NCBI GenBank assembly: GCA_041538185.1
Contig: JBGORM010000001.1
Coordinates: forward strand, 62,001-126,000
DNA: 64,000 nucleotides
Direction: 5' to 3'
Source: Melioribacteraceae bacterium 4301-Me
Lineage (GTDB): Bacteria > Bacteroidota > Ignavibacteria > Ignavibacteriales > Melioribacteraceae
This document shows positions 54,507 through 63,781 of the stretch, one piece after another. The position numbers and the translations under genes are program-made. Numbering within the stretch: position 1 is the first letter of the stretch; every line of letters begins with the position of its first letter. The notes below the pieces were generated by a model. The model made no database searches. It was not told the DNA's origin and saw nothing but the letters and a program-made list of their open reading frames with translations.

Positions 54507-55073
54507 GTGAATTTGGATTTATTTGCAGAATCTGTTAGGTCAATACTTGAACTTATTGGTGAAGACTTAAATCGACCTGGATTAAAAAAAACTCCTAAAA
54601 GAGTTGCAAAAGCCTACGAGTTTTTGATGCAGGGCTACAAAAAAAATATAGATGATGTTTTAAATGGCGCTATATTTGAAGAAAAATATGATGAGATGGT
54701 AATTGTAAAAGATATTGATTTTTATTCCATGTGTGAACATCATTTGTTACCTTTTTATGGGAAAGTTCATGTTGCGTACATACCAAATGGTAAAATTGTT
54801 GGCATTAGTAAAATACCTAGAATAGTAGATGTTTTTGCACGTAGACTGCAAGTACAGGAAAGAATGACCCGACAAATATGCGATACATTAGAGAAATATC
54901 TTTCACCAGATGGTACTGCAGTTGTTGTTGAAGCCTACCATATGTGTATGATGATGCGAGGCGTTGAAAAACAAAATTCAATTACAACAACAAGTGCAAT
55001 GCAAGGTGTTTTTAAAGAAAGCGAGAGAACACGCAACGAGTTCTTAAACCTAATTCAATCAAAAAGGATATGA
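54507..55073 (+). CDS. folE: GTP cyclohydrolase I
   Basis: This 188-residue enzyme makes 7,8-dihydroneopterin triphosphate from GTP. It has [23 protein letters not shown] (zinc Cys and His) and [20 protein letters not shown], then [20 protein letters not shown], which carries the second zinc cysteine. GTG start at 54507 with AAAGGAG. It overlaps the first SDR gene by 4 bp. It supplies the substrate for the PTPS upstream, and also for folate synthesis. Confidence 0.95.
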   Translation: MNLDLFAESVRSILELIGEDLNRPGLKKTPKRVAKAYEFLMQGYKKNIDDVLNGAIFEEKYDEMVIVKDIDFYSMCEHHLLPFYGKVHVAYIPNGKIVGISKIPRIVDVFARRLQVQERMTRQICDTLEKYLSPDGTAVVVEAYHMCMMMRGVEKQNSITTTSAMQGVFKESERTRNEFLNLIQSKRI

Positions 55074-55783
55074 GTGATAAATCAAAAGTTATTTGGCTAA
55101 CCGGCGCTAGTTCTGGTATTGGCAAAACCATTGCGGAGTTGTTTGTTAAAAAAAATCATAAAGTCGTATGTTGTTCAAGGAATATTGATAAGTTAAAAAA
55201 ACTTAAAAGTGAACTGGAAAGTGATTCAAGACTAATTAAAATTTATAAGCTGGATGTTGCAAATCCAAATGAAGTTTTTGATACTTATCAAGAAATAAAA
55301 AAGGAAGCTGATATTGATTGTTTGATTAATAATGCTGGTATAACTTCGTTCAATGCTGCCAAAGATGATTCAGTCGAGGAAATTCGTAAAATAATTGAAA
55401 CTAATTTACTCGGTTCAATCTACACAATCAAAGCAGTGCTTCCCGACTTTATTAAAAAAAAGCATGGGACAATTATTAATATACTTTCAGTTGTTACTAA
55501 AAAGATTTTTGAAAACAGCAGTGTGTACTCTGCTTCCAAACAAGGCTTACTTGCTTATACTAATGTGCTAAGAGAAGAAGTACGTGAACATAATATACGT
55601 GTAATAAACATAATTCCAGGGGCAACTAAAACGCCAATATGGTCAAACGATATACTTGAGAAATATTCTCAGAGGATGATGACGCCTAATGATATTAGCA
55701 AAATTGTTTTTGATGTTTTTTCGTTAAATACAAATATAGTAGCTGAAGAAATTGTATTGAGACCTATAAAAGGAGATTTGTAA
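55070..55783 (+). CDS. SDR oxidoreductase, candidate sepiapterin reductase
   Basis: This 237-residue short-chain dehydrogenase has [22 protein letters not shown], the serine region IINILSV and the catalytic YSASKQG. NADP preference is suggested by CSRN after the second strand. It overlaps folE by 4 bp and is followed by another SDR. The BH4 pathway ends with sepiapterin reductase, also an SDR, and either of these two genes could serve. The general SDR call is certain. Confidence 0.85.
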   Translation: MSDKSKVIWLTGASSGIGKTIAELFVKKNHKVVCCSRNIDKLKKLKSELESDSRLIKIYKLDVANPNEVFDTYQEIKKEADIDCLINNAGITSFNAAKDDSVEEIRKIIETNLLGSIYTIKAVLPDFIKKKHGTIINILSVVTKKIFENSSVYSASKQGLLAYTNVLREEVREHNIRVINIIPGATKTPIWSNDILEKYSQRMMTPNDISKIVFDVFSLNTNIVAEEIVLRPIKGDL

Positions 55784-55784
55784 A

Positions 55785-56498
55785 ATGGATGACGCACAAG
55801 TTTCATTAGTTACTGGTGCTTCTCGAGGGATTGGGAGAGCAATAGCGATAAAGCTTGCTGGAGAAAAGCATAAACTTGCAATTTTTGGTAGAGATAAAGA
55901 GAAAATAGAACAAACGGTGGAGACAATTAAAAAAATGGGTTCTGAAGCTTTACCTTTCATAGGTGATGTGGCTGATCCTATGTTCGTAAATGAAGCTGTA
56001 AATCAAGTGCTGTTGAGTTTTGGTAAAGTTGATAATTTAATAAATAACGCTGGCATCGGTATCTTTAAAAAATTTATTGATAGTTCGCTTGAAGAATTTA
56101 AAAAACAAATTGAAGTAAATGTTTATGGAATTTATAACTTTACTAAAGCTGTGATTGATAATATGATTTCAAATAACAGCGGTACTATTATTAATATATC
56201 TTCTTTAGCTGGTAAAAATGGTTTAGCTTATGGTACTATGTATAGTGCTAGTAAACATGCAGTGATGGGCTTTTCTAAATCTTTAATGCATGAAGTACGT
56301 GAATTCAATATTCGGGTTGTAACAGTATGCCCAGGTTCGGTAGCAACTGAATTTATTAGTGGTACAGAAATAGAACCCAGAAACTTAGAAAAAGTTTTAA
56401 GTGCAGAAGATATTGCCGAAGTTGTAGCCAGCATAATTAACTTACCAATGAGAGCAACTGTAAGTGAAATAGAGATTAGACCGACTAATCCAAAATGA
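55785..56498 (+). CDS. SDR oxidoreductase (FabG-like), second in the pterin operon
   Basis: This 237-residue SDR has SLVTGASRGIGRAIAIKLA, LINNAGIG, IINISSLAGK and YSASKHAVMGFS. It resembles FabG-like and sepiapterin-reductase-like SDRs. It starts 1 bp after the previous SDR and ends at a strong terminator, so it is the last gene of the PTPS-folE-SDR-SDR unit. The substrate is not clear. Confidence 0.85.
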   Translation: MDDAQVSLVTGASRGIGRAIAIKLAGEKHKLAIFGRDKEKIEQTVETIKKMGSEALPFIGDVADPMFVNEAVNQVLLSFGKVDNLINNAGIGIFKKFIDSSLEEFKKQIEVNVYGIYNFTKAVIDNMISNNSGTIINISSLAGKNGLAYGTMYSASKHAVMGFSKSLMHEVREFNIRVVTVCPGSVATEFISGTEIEPRNLEKVLSAEDIAEVVASIINLPMRATVSEIEIRPTNPK

Positions 56499-56520
56499 AA
56501 AGCCGGCTTTTGCCGGCTTT
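56499..56520. terminator. Bidirectional hairpin terminator
   Basis: AAAGCCGGC and GCCGGCTTT pair perfectly over 9 bp with a TTTT loop. The stem starts directly after the SDR stop and can stop transcripts from both sides, including the minus-strand Spy/CpxP-like gene. Confidence 0.85.
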
Positions 56521-56556
56521 GACTTTTAGGAATTTTAACTCCACTCATTATTATTT

Positions 56557-57033
56557 TTACCACCACTTTTGTCCTATACCGAATTTTCTAAGCATATGAG
56601 CTTTATTCCTCATAAATCCAATTTCACTGCCAAGTTTTCCGAATGCTTTGGTCCATGTTTCTCGCTGCTCAGGTGTTAAAATTTTATAAACAGCAAGCCA
56701 AGATTTTACTCGCTCTGATTTTAACTGTGCCTGAAGTTTGCTGTTATCGTCAACGAGGCTTAATATCTTTGCATCGTCAATATTATTGTTACGAATCATT
56801 CTTTGAAGTTCAAGTCTATTTTTTTCTATGCTGCTTTGTAAGTCAATTGCCTTTTGCCTTTGGTTATACATAATATCATTGATTTGCTTTTGCTGATCTG
56901 CGGTTAAATTAAGCTGGGAAAAAATTCTTCCCATGTTTTGAAACATTGGTCGTTTTGGCTTATTGGGTTGTGCGCTAATTAAACCAAAACTTATTAATGT
57001 TGCTACTGCGATAAGAAGCATGTTCTTTTTCAT
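56557..57033 (-). CDS. Periplasmic Spy/CpxP-like (LTXXQ) protein
   Basis: This 158-residue exported helical protein has a signal peptide (NMLLIAVATLISFGLISAQ). The two LTXXQ-type motifs are LTADQQKQI and LTPEQRETW. A GGAGGT lies before the ATG at 57033. Such proteins bind unfolded proteins or metals and sense envelope stress. It is divergent from the ECF sigma factor gene with about 130 bp between them, so a shared or self-regulated promoter region is likely. Confidence 0.8.
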   Translation of the reverse strand: MKKNMLLIAVATLISFGLISAQPNKPKRPMFQNMGRIFSQLNLTADQQKQINDIMYNQRQKAIDLQSSIEKNRLELQRMIRNNNIDDAKILSLVDDNSKLQAQLKSERVKSWLAVYKILTPEQRETWTKAFGKLGSEIGFMRNKAHMLRKFGIGQKWW

Positions 57034-57161
57034 ATTACCTCCTGTTAAATAACTTTTTTCGTTTGTGAATTTGACATCAAGTTTATTGCCATGGTTTAAT
57101 AAAGGTGATTTAAACCAGAGTTTATTGTATTTTGTCAAAAGCATTGAACACAATTTTGCTT

Positions 57162-57716
57162 ATGCCTGAAACCGATAATGACTTTGAATTAGTAAAAAGC
57201 TTCATTGAAGGCAATGAAGATGCTTTTAACCATATTGTTAAAAAATATCAGCAGAAAATATATTGGCATGCAAGAAGAATGCTTGGCAATCACTTAGATG
57301 CTGACGAGGTTGCCCAGCAAGTAATAATAGTTCTTTATAACAAACTAAAGACTTTCAATTTTAGGTCAAGCTTATACACATGGATTTACAGAATTGTTAG
57401 TACACGAAGTATTAATCAAATAAAAAAAAATAAAGTAAAAAGACTTTTAAGCATAGATGAAATTCGTGAAAATGATTTACCTTATCAACGAGATATAATT
57501 GATGATATTTCTAATAAACAACAAATTGAAAAAGTCCATAATCTATTACAAAAGTTGCCGGTAAAGCAAAGAGAGGTCTTTATAATGCGCGCTTTCGACC
57601 AATTATCATACGAAGAAATCTCAAAAATTACCGGTAAAAGTATTGGCGGGTTGAAGGCTAATTATTTTCATGCATTAAAAAAAATAGTAAGGATGATGAA
57701 AAATGAAAAAGGATGA
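57162..57716 (+). CDS. ECF-type RNA polymerase sigma factor
   Basis: This 184-residue protein has sigma region 2 (NEDAFNHIVKKYQQKIYWHARRMLGNHLDADEVAQQVIIVLYNKL) and region 4 (LPVKQREVFIMRAFDQLSYEEISKITGKSIGGLKANYFHALKKI). It has no region 1.1 or 3, as expected for ECF types. The start at 57162 is my choice; a TTG 30 bp upstream is possible. It overlaps the membrane protein after it by 14 bp, which is the usual sigma/anti-sigma arrangement. Confidence 0.92.
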   Translation: MPETDNDFELVKSFIEGNEDAFNHIVKKYQQKIYWHARRMLGNHLDADEVAQQVIIVLYNKLKTFNFRSSLYTWIYRIVSTRSINQIKKNKVKRLLSIDEIRENDLPYQRDIIDDISNKQQIEKVHNLLQKLPVKQREVFIMRAFDQLSYEEISKITGKSIGGLKANYFHALKKIVRMMKNEKG

Positions 57717-58305
57717 GAAAATATTGAGGTATTTAAGCGGTTTGATGAATGATGAGGAAGCTAAAGAATTTATTGACCAATTAAAACATTCACCTGAACT
57801 TTTAGAGGAGTATAACGAAATTAAATCGTATTTGGAGAATATTGTTAGTGTAAAAAATGTTACCGCATCAGATTCAAAATATTTTATAAATCTGCTGCCT
57901 CGGGCTAAACAAAAATTATCGAGTGAAGAAAAGAGCACTTTTACAAAAAAGATTGTTTATATAGTACCTGTACTAACAGCAATTTTAGTATTACTTTTTA
58001 TTCTGCCGTCATCAAAAAGTAAACTAAGCACCAATTACTTCACTAATCAGATTGTGAATAATATAGACAGCGAAGATATTTTGAAAAATTATCCTAACTT
58101 TAGCAATGAACTTGAAGATTATATTATATACGAAACGACTAAAGCTGATACAATAGAAATACCCTCTGATTGGCAGAAAGGTGTGGAATATTATTATTTA
58201 GGCAATAATTTGATTAGGAATGGAGACGATTTTAATTTGTTAGAAAGTTTAAGTGAAAAGGAACTTGAAGTGGTATATAATGATTTGACAAAAATTAACA
58301 TCTAA
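57703..58305 (+). CDS. Single-pass membrane protein, putative anti-sigma factor
   Basis: This 200-residue protein has a helical cytoplasmic N-terminus (ILRYLSGLMNDEEAKEFIDQL), one membrane helix at about 86-106 (IVYIVPVLTAILVLLFILP) and a periplasmic C-terminal part. There is no HX3CX2C zinc motif, so it would be of a non-ZAS type. Position, overlap with the sigma gene and topology make anti-sigma the best guess; I do not recognise a specific family. Confidence 0.65.
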   Translation: MKKDEKILRYLSGLMNDEEAKEFIDQLKHSPELLEEYNEIKSYLENIVSVKNVTASDSKYFINLLPRAKQKLSSEEKSTFTKKIVYIVPVLTAILVLLFILPSSKSKLSTNYFTNQIVNNIDSEDILKNYPNFSNELEDYIIYETTKADTIEIPSDWQKGVEYYYLGNNLIRNGDDFNLLESLSEKELEVVYNDLTKINI

Positions 58306-58316
58306 AAGGTGTAACT

Positions 58317-58787
58317 ATGAAAAAAATATTGTTTGCTTTTCTGCTTTTTCTCTTTGCATTCCCGCTCATAGCACAAGAAGGTGGGCCTGGGAGAGGAGGG
58401 AGAGCTTATTTAAAAAAAATTGGGCAATTAGAAAAGGCCAAGTTGATTGAGGCACTGAACTTAGATGAAAATACAGCAATAAAGTTCTTTGCAAGGAGGA
58501 ACGAAAATCAAGAAAAAATTAAAAATTTATTTGATGAGCGAGAAAAAATTCTTTCTGAAATGGAAAATAATTTTAAGGCGAATAATAAAAACAGTGAGGA
58601 TTATTATAAAAAATCAATAGATAAACTTCAGAAAATAGATCAGAAAATATTTGAAGAGAAATATGCTTTTATTAATTCTCTAAGAGAAATTTTTAGCGAA
58701 GAACAAATAGCTAGATACTTAGCCTTTGAGTATAGTTTCCGAAAGGAAATACGCGAATCATTAATTAGACACAGAATGAGAGAATAA
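58317..58787 (+). CDS. Exported helical protein, Spy/CpxP/CnrX-like sensor candidate
   Basis: This 156-residue protein has a signal peptide (FAFLLFLFAFPLIAQ) and charged long helices with LNLDENTAIKFF and FSEEQIARYLAFEYSF, similar in layout to CpxP/CnrX-type periplasmic proteins but without classical LTXXQ. It is 11 bp after the anti-sigma-like gene. As in Cnr (sigma H, anti-sigma Y, sensor X) it could detect a periplasmic signal. The similarity is in fold and order, not in clear sequence identity. Confidence 0.65.
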   Translation: MKKILFAFLLFLFAFPLIAQEGGPGRGGRAYLKKIGQLEKAKLIEALNLDENTAIKFFARRNENQEKIKNLFDEREKILSEMENNFKANNKNSEDYYKKSIDKLQKIDQKIFEEKYAFINSLREIFSEEQIARYLAFEYSFRKEIRESLIRHRMRE

Positions 58788-58898
58788 AGGCTGAAATCAC
58801 AAAATATTTACCTTCCTAAAACAAAAACTTTTTTGCAAAGCCTGGAGTTACGGTATTGCATTTTTTATTTGCCAACTTTATCTTTTGACACATTTTTT

Positions 58899-58985
58899 GC
58901 GGAAGTGGTGAAATTGGTATACACGCTACTTTGAGGGGGTAGTGCTCGTTAGAGCGTGCGGGTTCGAGTCCCGCCTTCCGCACCA
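58899..58985 (+). tRNA. tRNA-Leu (anticodon GAG)
   Basis: The acceptor arms GCGGAAG and CTTCCGC pair fully, with discriminator A and encoded CCA at the end. The anticodon loop TTGAGGG gives GAG (58933-58935), reading CUC/CUU. The long variable arm (TGCTCGTTAGAGCG) is that of a type II tRNA, and GGTTCGAGTCC is the T-arm. It is an intact tRNA gene. Confidence 0.95.
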
Positions 58986-59015
58986 TTAAACCATTAACAA
59001 AAAAAAGGAATTAGC

Positions 59016-59780
59016 ATGAAAAGATTTGCATCGTTAATCGTTCTCATTTCTTTGCTGGTTGGCTTTGAATCTTATGCACAAAAAAATGAAATGGATGTTG
59101 AAGCAGCTAAAGCCTACAACGAGGGTAACAGTTTGTTGAAAGCTGGTAATTACGAAGGTGCAGTAAAACAATACGACATTGCATTGAAAACTTCTACTGA
59201 TTATAGAATATATTACCAAAAAGGTATAGCTTTGAAAAAACAAGGTAAATTGCAGGAAGCAGAGGCAGCTTTTAAATCTGCTATTCAAAGCAACCCAAAT
59301 TTTGATATTTCTTACAACGGCTTGGGCGGCGTTTATTTTGAAGAAGGTAAATATTTGGATGCTGCTGATGCTTTCAAAAAATTTGGTGAATTGACAAAAA
59401 ATAAAACAATGAAGGATAAAGCCAACGAGTATGTTGCACGTTCCTTAGCTAAGCTTGCAGAAGAGGAAAAAAGCGATGGAAAATTAGACAAAGCTTTGGA
59501 ACACCTGAACGAGGCAATTAAATATTACAGCCTCGATGCGGCCTACATTACACTTGCAATGATTGAAATAGATAATGGCAATTTTCAAAAGGCTATTGAT
59601 GCAACTGATGCTGTTATTGCTATGAAAAACTCTTCATTGAAAGGTGCTGCATATTATTATAGAGGACTTGCTTATAAAAAACTTAATGATTCAGCTAAAG
59701 CTAGAGAAAATTTTGAGCTCGCTAAAAAAGATCCACAGTATAAAAAACTCAGCGATTACGAGCTAAATAATATGAAGTAA
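59016..59780 (+). CDS. Exported TPR-repeat protein
   Basis: This 254-residue protein has a signal peptide (FASLIVLISLLVGFESYA) and about five TPR units (AYNEGNSLLKAGNYEGAVKQYDIALK; KGIALKKQGKLQEAEAAFKSAI; GLGGVYFEEGKYLDAADAFK and later ones). It is periplasmic and presumably a protein-interaction scaffold. AAAGGAATT precedes the ATG; the terminator at 59789 ends it. Confidence 0.82.
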   Translation: MKRFASLIVLISLLVGFESYAQKNEMDVEAAKAYNEGNSLLKAGNYEGAVKQYDIALKTSTDYRIYYQKGIALKKQGKLQEAEAAFKSAIQSNPNFDISYNGLGGVYFEEGKYLDAADAFKKFGELTKNKTMKDKANEYVARSLAKLAEEEKSDGKLDKALEHLNEAIKYYSLDAAYITLAMIEIDNGNFQKAIDATDAVIAMKNSSLKGAAYYYRGLAYKKLNDSAKARENFELAKKDPQYKKLSDYELNNMK

Positions 59781-59788
59781 TTTTTAAC

Positions 59789-59813
59789 GCCCCCAATCCT
59801 AGGGGGCTTTTTT
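59789..59813 (+). terminator. Intrinsic terminator
   Basis: GCCCCC and GGGGGC form a 6-bp G/C stem with a 7-base loop followed by six T, 9 bp after the TPR gene stop. Confidence 0.85.
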
Positions 59814-59949
59814 ATACTAAGTTTTGCGTTTCAATGTAATATAAAAATATTTCCCATACTTGTTCCCATTATAGTTTATTTTGGTTATTTCAAAATGCTT
59901 TTAATAGCAATTATCAAGAAATAGCTCAACAACGCTTGGTCTTAACTTA

Positions 59950-60768
59950 ATGCCAACTAAAACTTCCTATTTGTTGCTGCAATTTTTATTAGCTGTACTC
60001 TTTTCGTTTATAATTACACTGTTTGCTTATAAAAGAAATTTATTAACAAAGGCTGGTTCCATCTTGGCTTTTATTTTAGGTACTATGGCTTTTGGTCTCG
60101 GCAGTTTCAAATGGAGTATACCATTGTTGACTTTCTTTTTTAGTTCTAGTGGTTTGACTGTATTGAATGATAAGCTAAACAGGCAGACTACTGAAAATTT
60201 CAAAGCCTCCAAATGCAGAAACTACTTTCAAGTTTTAGCTAATGGTGCTATACCATTCGCACTTCTTTTGATTGAAATTTTTTTTAGCAGCGAGATTATT
60301 TATTATGTTTACTTAGTATCAATTGCAACTGCAAATTCAGATACATGGTCTACAGAAATAGGAACTATGCTAACTACGAAAACGTATAATGTTACAAATT
60401 TTAAATTGGTTAAACCTGGTACGTCAGGTGGTATTTCAGTAATAGGCACATTTGGGGGAATCTTAGGTGCAATTCTAATTCCATTTTCAGACTTTAGTTG
60501 GTATAACAAAAATATTTTATCTTTATTTGTGTTGATAATTTTATCTGCACTCGCAGGAAATTTTATTGACAGCATCTTAGGTGCTACATTACAAAGTAAA
60601 TTTTATTGTAATGTTTGTGGTAAAGAAACGGAGAAAAGAATACACTGTAATAATTATACTGAACACATTAGCGGTATAAAATGGCTTGACAACAATTTTA
60701 TTAATTTTTTATCTGCATTAGTTAGTTGTATTATTTTTCTTACATCATATAAAATTTTTTTTGAATAG
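59950..60768 (+). CDS. DUF92 family membrane protein
   Basis: This 272-residue protein has about six membrane helices. It shows the family motifs SIATANSDTWSTEIG and KPGTSGGISVIGTFGGILGA, as in DUF92/TMEM19/VTE6-like proteins. Plant VTE6 is a phytyl-phosphate kinase, and CTP-dependent polyprenol/phytol kinases are a related group, but a bacterial function here is not established. It is followed directly by the large TPR gene. Confidence 0.85.
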   Translation: MPTKTSYLLLQFLLAVLFSFIITLFAYKRNLLTKAGSILAFILGTMAFGLGSFKWSIPLLTFFFSSSGLTVLNDKLNRQTTENFKASKCRNYFQVLANGAIPFALLLIEIFFSSEIIYYVYLVSIATANSDTWSTEIGTMLTTKTYNVTNFKLVKPGTSGGISVIGTFGGILGAILIPFSDFSWYNKNILSLFVLIILSALAGNFIDSILGATLQSKFYCNVCGKETEKRIHCNNYTEHISGIKWLDNNFINFLSALVSCIIFLTSYKIFFE

Positions 60769-60769
60769 G

Positions 60770-63700
60770 ATGAAAAAAAACATGGTCATCTTGTCGATTA
60801 TTCTTTCTTTAATAGAATTATCGGCGACGTACGGTAATACACCAGATGTAGATAAATTTAATGAAGCTATGACTGCCTACAAGACGGGAGAGTTTTTAAA
60901 AGCATATAATTTATTTACTCAAATAAAAGTAGGTGAAATTAATGATAAAGTTATTCTCTCATCGTCTGAATTTTATGCTGCCGATTGTCTTTTCCAAATG
61001 AAAGAGTTAAATGGTGCTGCGCCTCGGTTTGAAAGTTTTTTATATAACTATCCAAATTCAAGTTTTAAGCAGGAAGCATTGTACAAGTTAGGTACAATTT
61101 ACTATACCTTAAATGAATTTAGAAAATCTCGTGAACGTTTAATGACTTTAATAAATGATTATCCAAATAGTGAATATTACTATGAAGCAAATTATTGGAT
61201 TGGAGAGGATTTTACAGCAGAGAAAAATTTTTTTGATGCAGAAGTCTTCTTAAAAAATGCAATTGCTGTGAAAAATAACAATAATCTTTTAAGGCATTCA
61301 TTATTTGCATTGGCCTTTTTATATGAGAAACTCAGCAGATATGAAGATGCTGTAAAATATTATGATGACCTTTTGGCTTACTTTCGTGAAAGCGATTTAG
61401 CACCTATTTCCCAGCTTAGAATAGGTATCTGCTATTTTTATTTAAAAAAATATGATAATGCAGTTTTGGAATTATCCGACCCGTTAATTAAAAAATTAAA
61501 TATCACACAACAGCTCGAGGCTAAGTACTTTTTAGCTAATTCTTTTGTTAGATTAAAAGAATACAATGAAGCTAAAAAAAATTACGATTCCTTGCTTAAA
61601 GATGTTGTTAAATTATCTATCGATACTGCAGAGTTCGCTTATTTATCTGAAAAGCAAATTAAATACGAATTAGCCTGGGTTAATTTCCAAGCAAGAAATT
61701 ACAATGCAGCATTCGAATTATTTAATGAACTTTCCAACACATCACAAGATTCACTTGCAGCAAATGCACTATTTTGGTCTGCTGAATGTAAACGTTACTC
61801 TGGCGAAGTTTCAGAAGCATTAAAGATTTATGATTCCTTCTTGAAAAAATTCCCAAACAATCCCTTGACTGATAAAATTAAGTACTCTATTGCTGCCATT
61901 TATTACAATCAAAATGATATTAAGATGACTGAAGAACTATTGCATAAGTCATCAGAGATAAAAGATAAGCAAACACTTTTGAAGACCTTTGTTTTATTAG
62001 GTGAATCTAACTTAAATGAAGGTAATTTTGAAGAAGCTGAAAAGTATTTTTCTGATGTTTATCAATCAGCCGACGTGTCTGCAGAGTTGACAATGCGAGC
62101 TGAATTTGGACTTGCAGTCAGCAAATATTTTTTAAATGATTATAAAGGAGCCGTGACAATTTTAGAATCATTAAAGAAAAGAGCGCCAGATTTTGAATCG
62201 GACAAGGTAAATTTTTATTTAGCCGAAACATACTTTATGCTTAACAATTTCAGTAAAGCGCTAAAATTTTATATGTCGGTCAATACTTTAGACCCTCAAA
62301 TTGAAAAGCAGGTTATTTATGGCAAGGCTTTTACTTATTTTAATATGAAGGACTATGCTAACGCTATTTATTATTTTAATTCTTATATAACTAAATATCC
62401 CACAGCGGAAAATGTAAAAAATGCTAAGTTGAAATTAGCAGACAGTTATTATGGAATAAAAAATTTCGAAAAGGCAAGTGAAATTTATCAACAGTTATTC
62501 AGTAGAGACAGACATTCCCTTGATAATGATTTTGCTTACTATCAATTTGCTCAATCACTTTATAAAGCGAATAAGACCAGCAATGCAATCAGTGAGTTCA
62601 TTAATCTACAAAAAAGATTCCCCCGCTCTAAATATGCCGATGCTTCTCAATATGTGGTGGGATGGATTTATTTTCAGCAAAATGAATACAGAAAAGCAAT
62701 TGATAATTATCTGTTGCTGATTGATAAGTATCCCAATTCGAATCTTATACCAATTGCTCTGTATTCTATTGGTGATTCCTATTTCAATTTAGAATTGTAT
62801 GACACTGCAATTACATATTACAATAAAGTCTTGCAAAATTATTCTAATACAACTTATGTTTTTGATGCAGTAAATGGAATTCAATATTCTTACATTGCAA
62901 AAAACCAGCCGGAGAAAGCAATTGAGTTTATAGATAACTTCTTACAAGATTATCCAAATTCTACTTTTAGAGATCAAATTTTATTTAAGAAAGGAGATAT
63001 TTATTATAGCATTGAGAATTTCAAAAAAGCAATTGAGTCTTATAATCAATTCATTCAAAGTTATCCAGAGAGTAAACTTGTCCCAAATGCTTACTATTGG
63101 ATAGGTAAAAGTCAAGAAAATGTAAAGCTGTACGATGATGCGCTCAGCAGTTTTAAATATGTTATAAATAATTATTTGAAAAGTGAAGTTGGTGTTTCGG
63201 CTGTTATTGAATCTGTAAATATTTATTTGGATAAAAAAAGTTACCCTGAAGCTATAGAATTGCTTGCTGAGACTGAAGCAAAAATACCTAATTCTGAAAG
63301 GTTGCCTGAAATTCTTTATTTAAAAGGAATTGCTGAAGAAAAAAATAGTAATATAGCTGATGCCTATAATACTTTTAATCAAGTAATAACTTATTATGAT
63401 GGGACTATTTTTGCTGCAAAGTCAAAATTAGAGCTCGGCATTTTAGAGTTGCAAAATGGCAACTTTGAGAATGCTGCGCTGCTTTTTAAGGATGTCAGCG
63501 AGAAAAGAAACGATGATATCGGTGCTGAGGCTCAATATTATTATGGTGTTTCTTTATTTAAACAAGATAAGATTACTGATGCAATAACAGCATTTGTGCG
63601 TGTTAGGTCTGTATTTTCTGCTTATGATGAATGGTTTACTAAGTCTTTATTGATGTTGGGCGATTGTTATGTTAAATTAAAGGATATAAAACAGGCAAGG

Positions 63701-63781
63701 GAGATGTATAAAGCCGTGTTAATTAGGCATAATACTGGTGAGTTAGCACAACAAGCAAGAGCAAAATTGAGAAGACTATGA
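60770..63781 (+). CDS. Large exported TPR-repeat protein
   Basis: This protein of about 1003 residues has a signal peptide (MVILSIILSLIELSATYG) and then about 25 tetratricopeptide-like repeats covering nearly the whole length (for example NYPNSSFKQEALYKLGTIYY, YPNSEYYYEANYWIGEDF, DYPNSTFRDQILFKKGDIYY, YPESKLVPNAYYWIGKSQ). Such long TPR chains in this phylum stand beside surface or gliding-type proteins and act as periplasmic/outer-membrane scaffolds. I start it at the ATG at 60770, 1 bp after the DUF92 stop. Its stop overlaps the start of the next gene by 4 bp (ATGA). Confidence 0.85.
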   Translation: MKKNMVILSIILSLIELSATYGNTPDVDKFNEAMTAYKTGEFLKAYNLFTQIKVGEINDKVILSSSEFYAADCLFQMKELNGAAPRFESFLYNYPNSSFKQEALYKLGTIYYTLNEFRKSRERLMTLINDYPNSEYYYEANYWIGEDFTAEKNFFDAEVFLKNAIAVKNNNNLLRHSLFALAFLYEKLSRYEDAVKYYDDLLAYFRESDLAPISQLRIGICYFYLKKYDNAVLELSDPLIKKLNITQQLEAKYFLANSFVRLKEYNEAKKNYDSLLKDVVKLSIDTAEFAYLSEKQIKYELAWVNFQARNYNAAFELFNELSNTSQDSLAANALFWSAECKRYSGEVSEALKIYDSFLKKFPNNPLTDKIKYSIAAIYYNQNDIKMTEELLHKSSEIKDKQTLLKTFVLLGESNLNEGNFEEAEKYFSDVYQSADVSAELTMRAEFGLAVSKYFLNDYKGAVTILESLKKRAPDFESDKVNFYLAETYFMLNNFSKALKFYMSVNTLDPQIEKQVIYGKAFTYFNMKDYANAIYYFNSYITKYPTAENVKNAKLKLADSYYGIKNFEKASEIYQQLFSRDRHSLDNDFAYYQFAQSLYKANKTSNAISEFINLQKRFPRSKYADASQYVVGWIYFQQNEYRKAIDNYLLLIDKYPNSNLIPIALYSIGDSYFNLELYDTAITYYNKVLQNYSNTTYVFDAVNGIQYSYIAKNQPEKAIEFIDNFLQDYPNSTFRDQILFKKGDIYYSIENFKKAIESYNQFIQSYPESKLVPNAYYWIGKSQENVKLYDDALSSFKYVINNYLKSEVGVSAVIESVNIYLDKKSYPEAIELLAETEAKIPNSERLPEILYLKGIAEEKNSNIADAYNTFNQVITYYDGTIFAAKSKLELGILELQNGNFENAALLFKDVSEKRNDDIGAEAQYYYGVSLFKQDKITDAITAFVRVRSVFSAYDEWFTKSLLMLGDCYVKLKDIKQAREMYKAVLIRHNTGELAQQARAKLRRL

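Noticed and set aside
58886..58891. TTGACA as -35 of the tRNA-Leu promoter
   Set aside because: It is only 8 bp before the tRNA 5' end, so no room remains for a -10 box.
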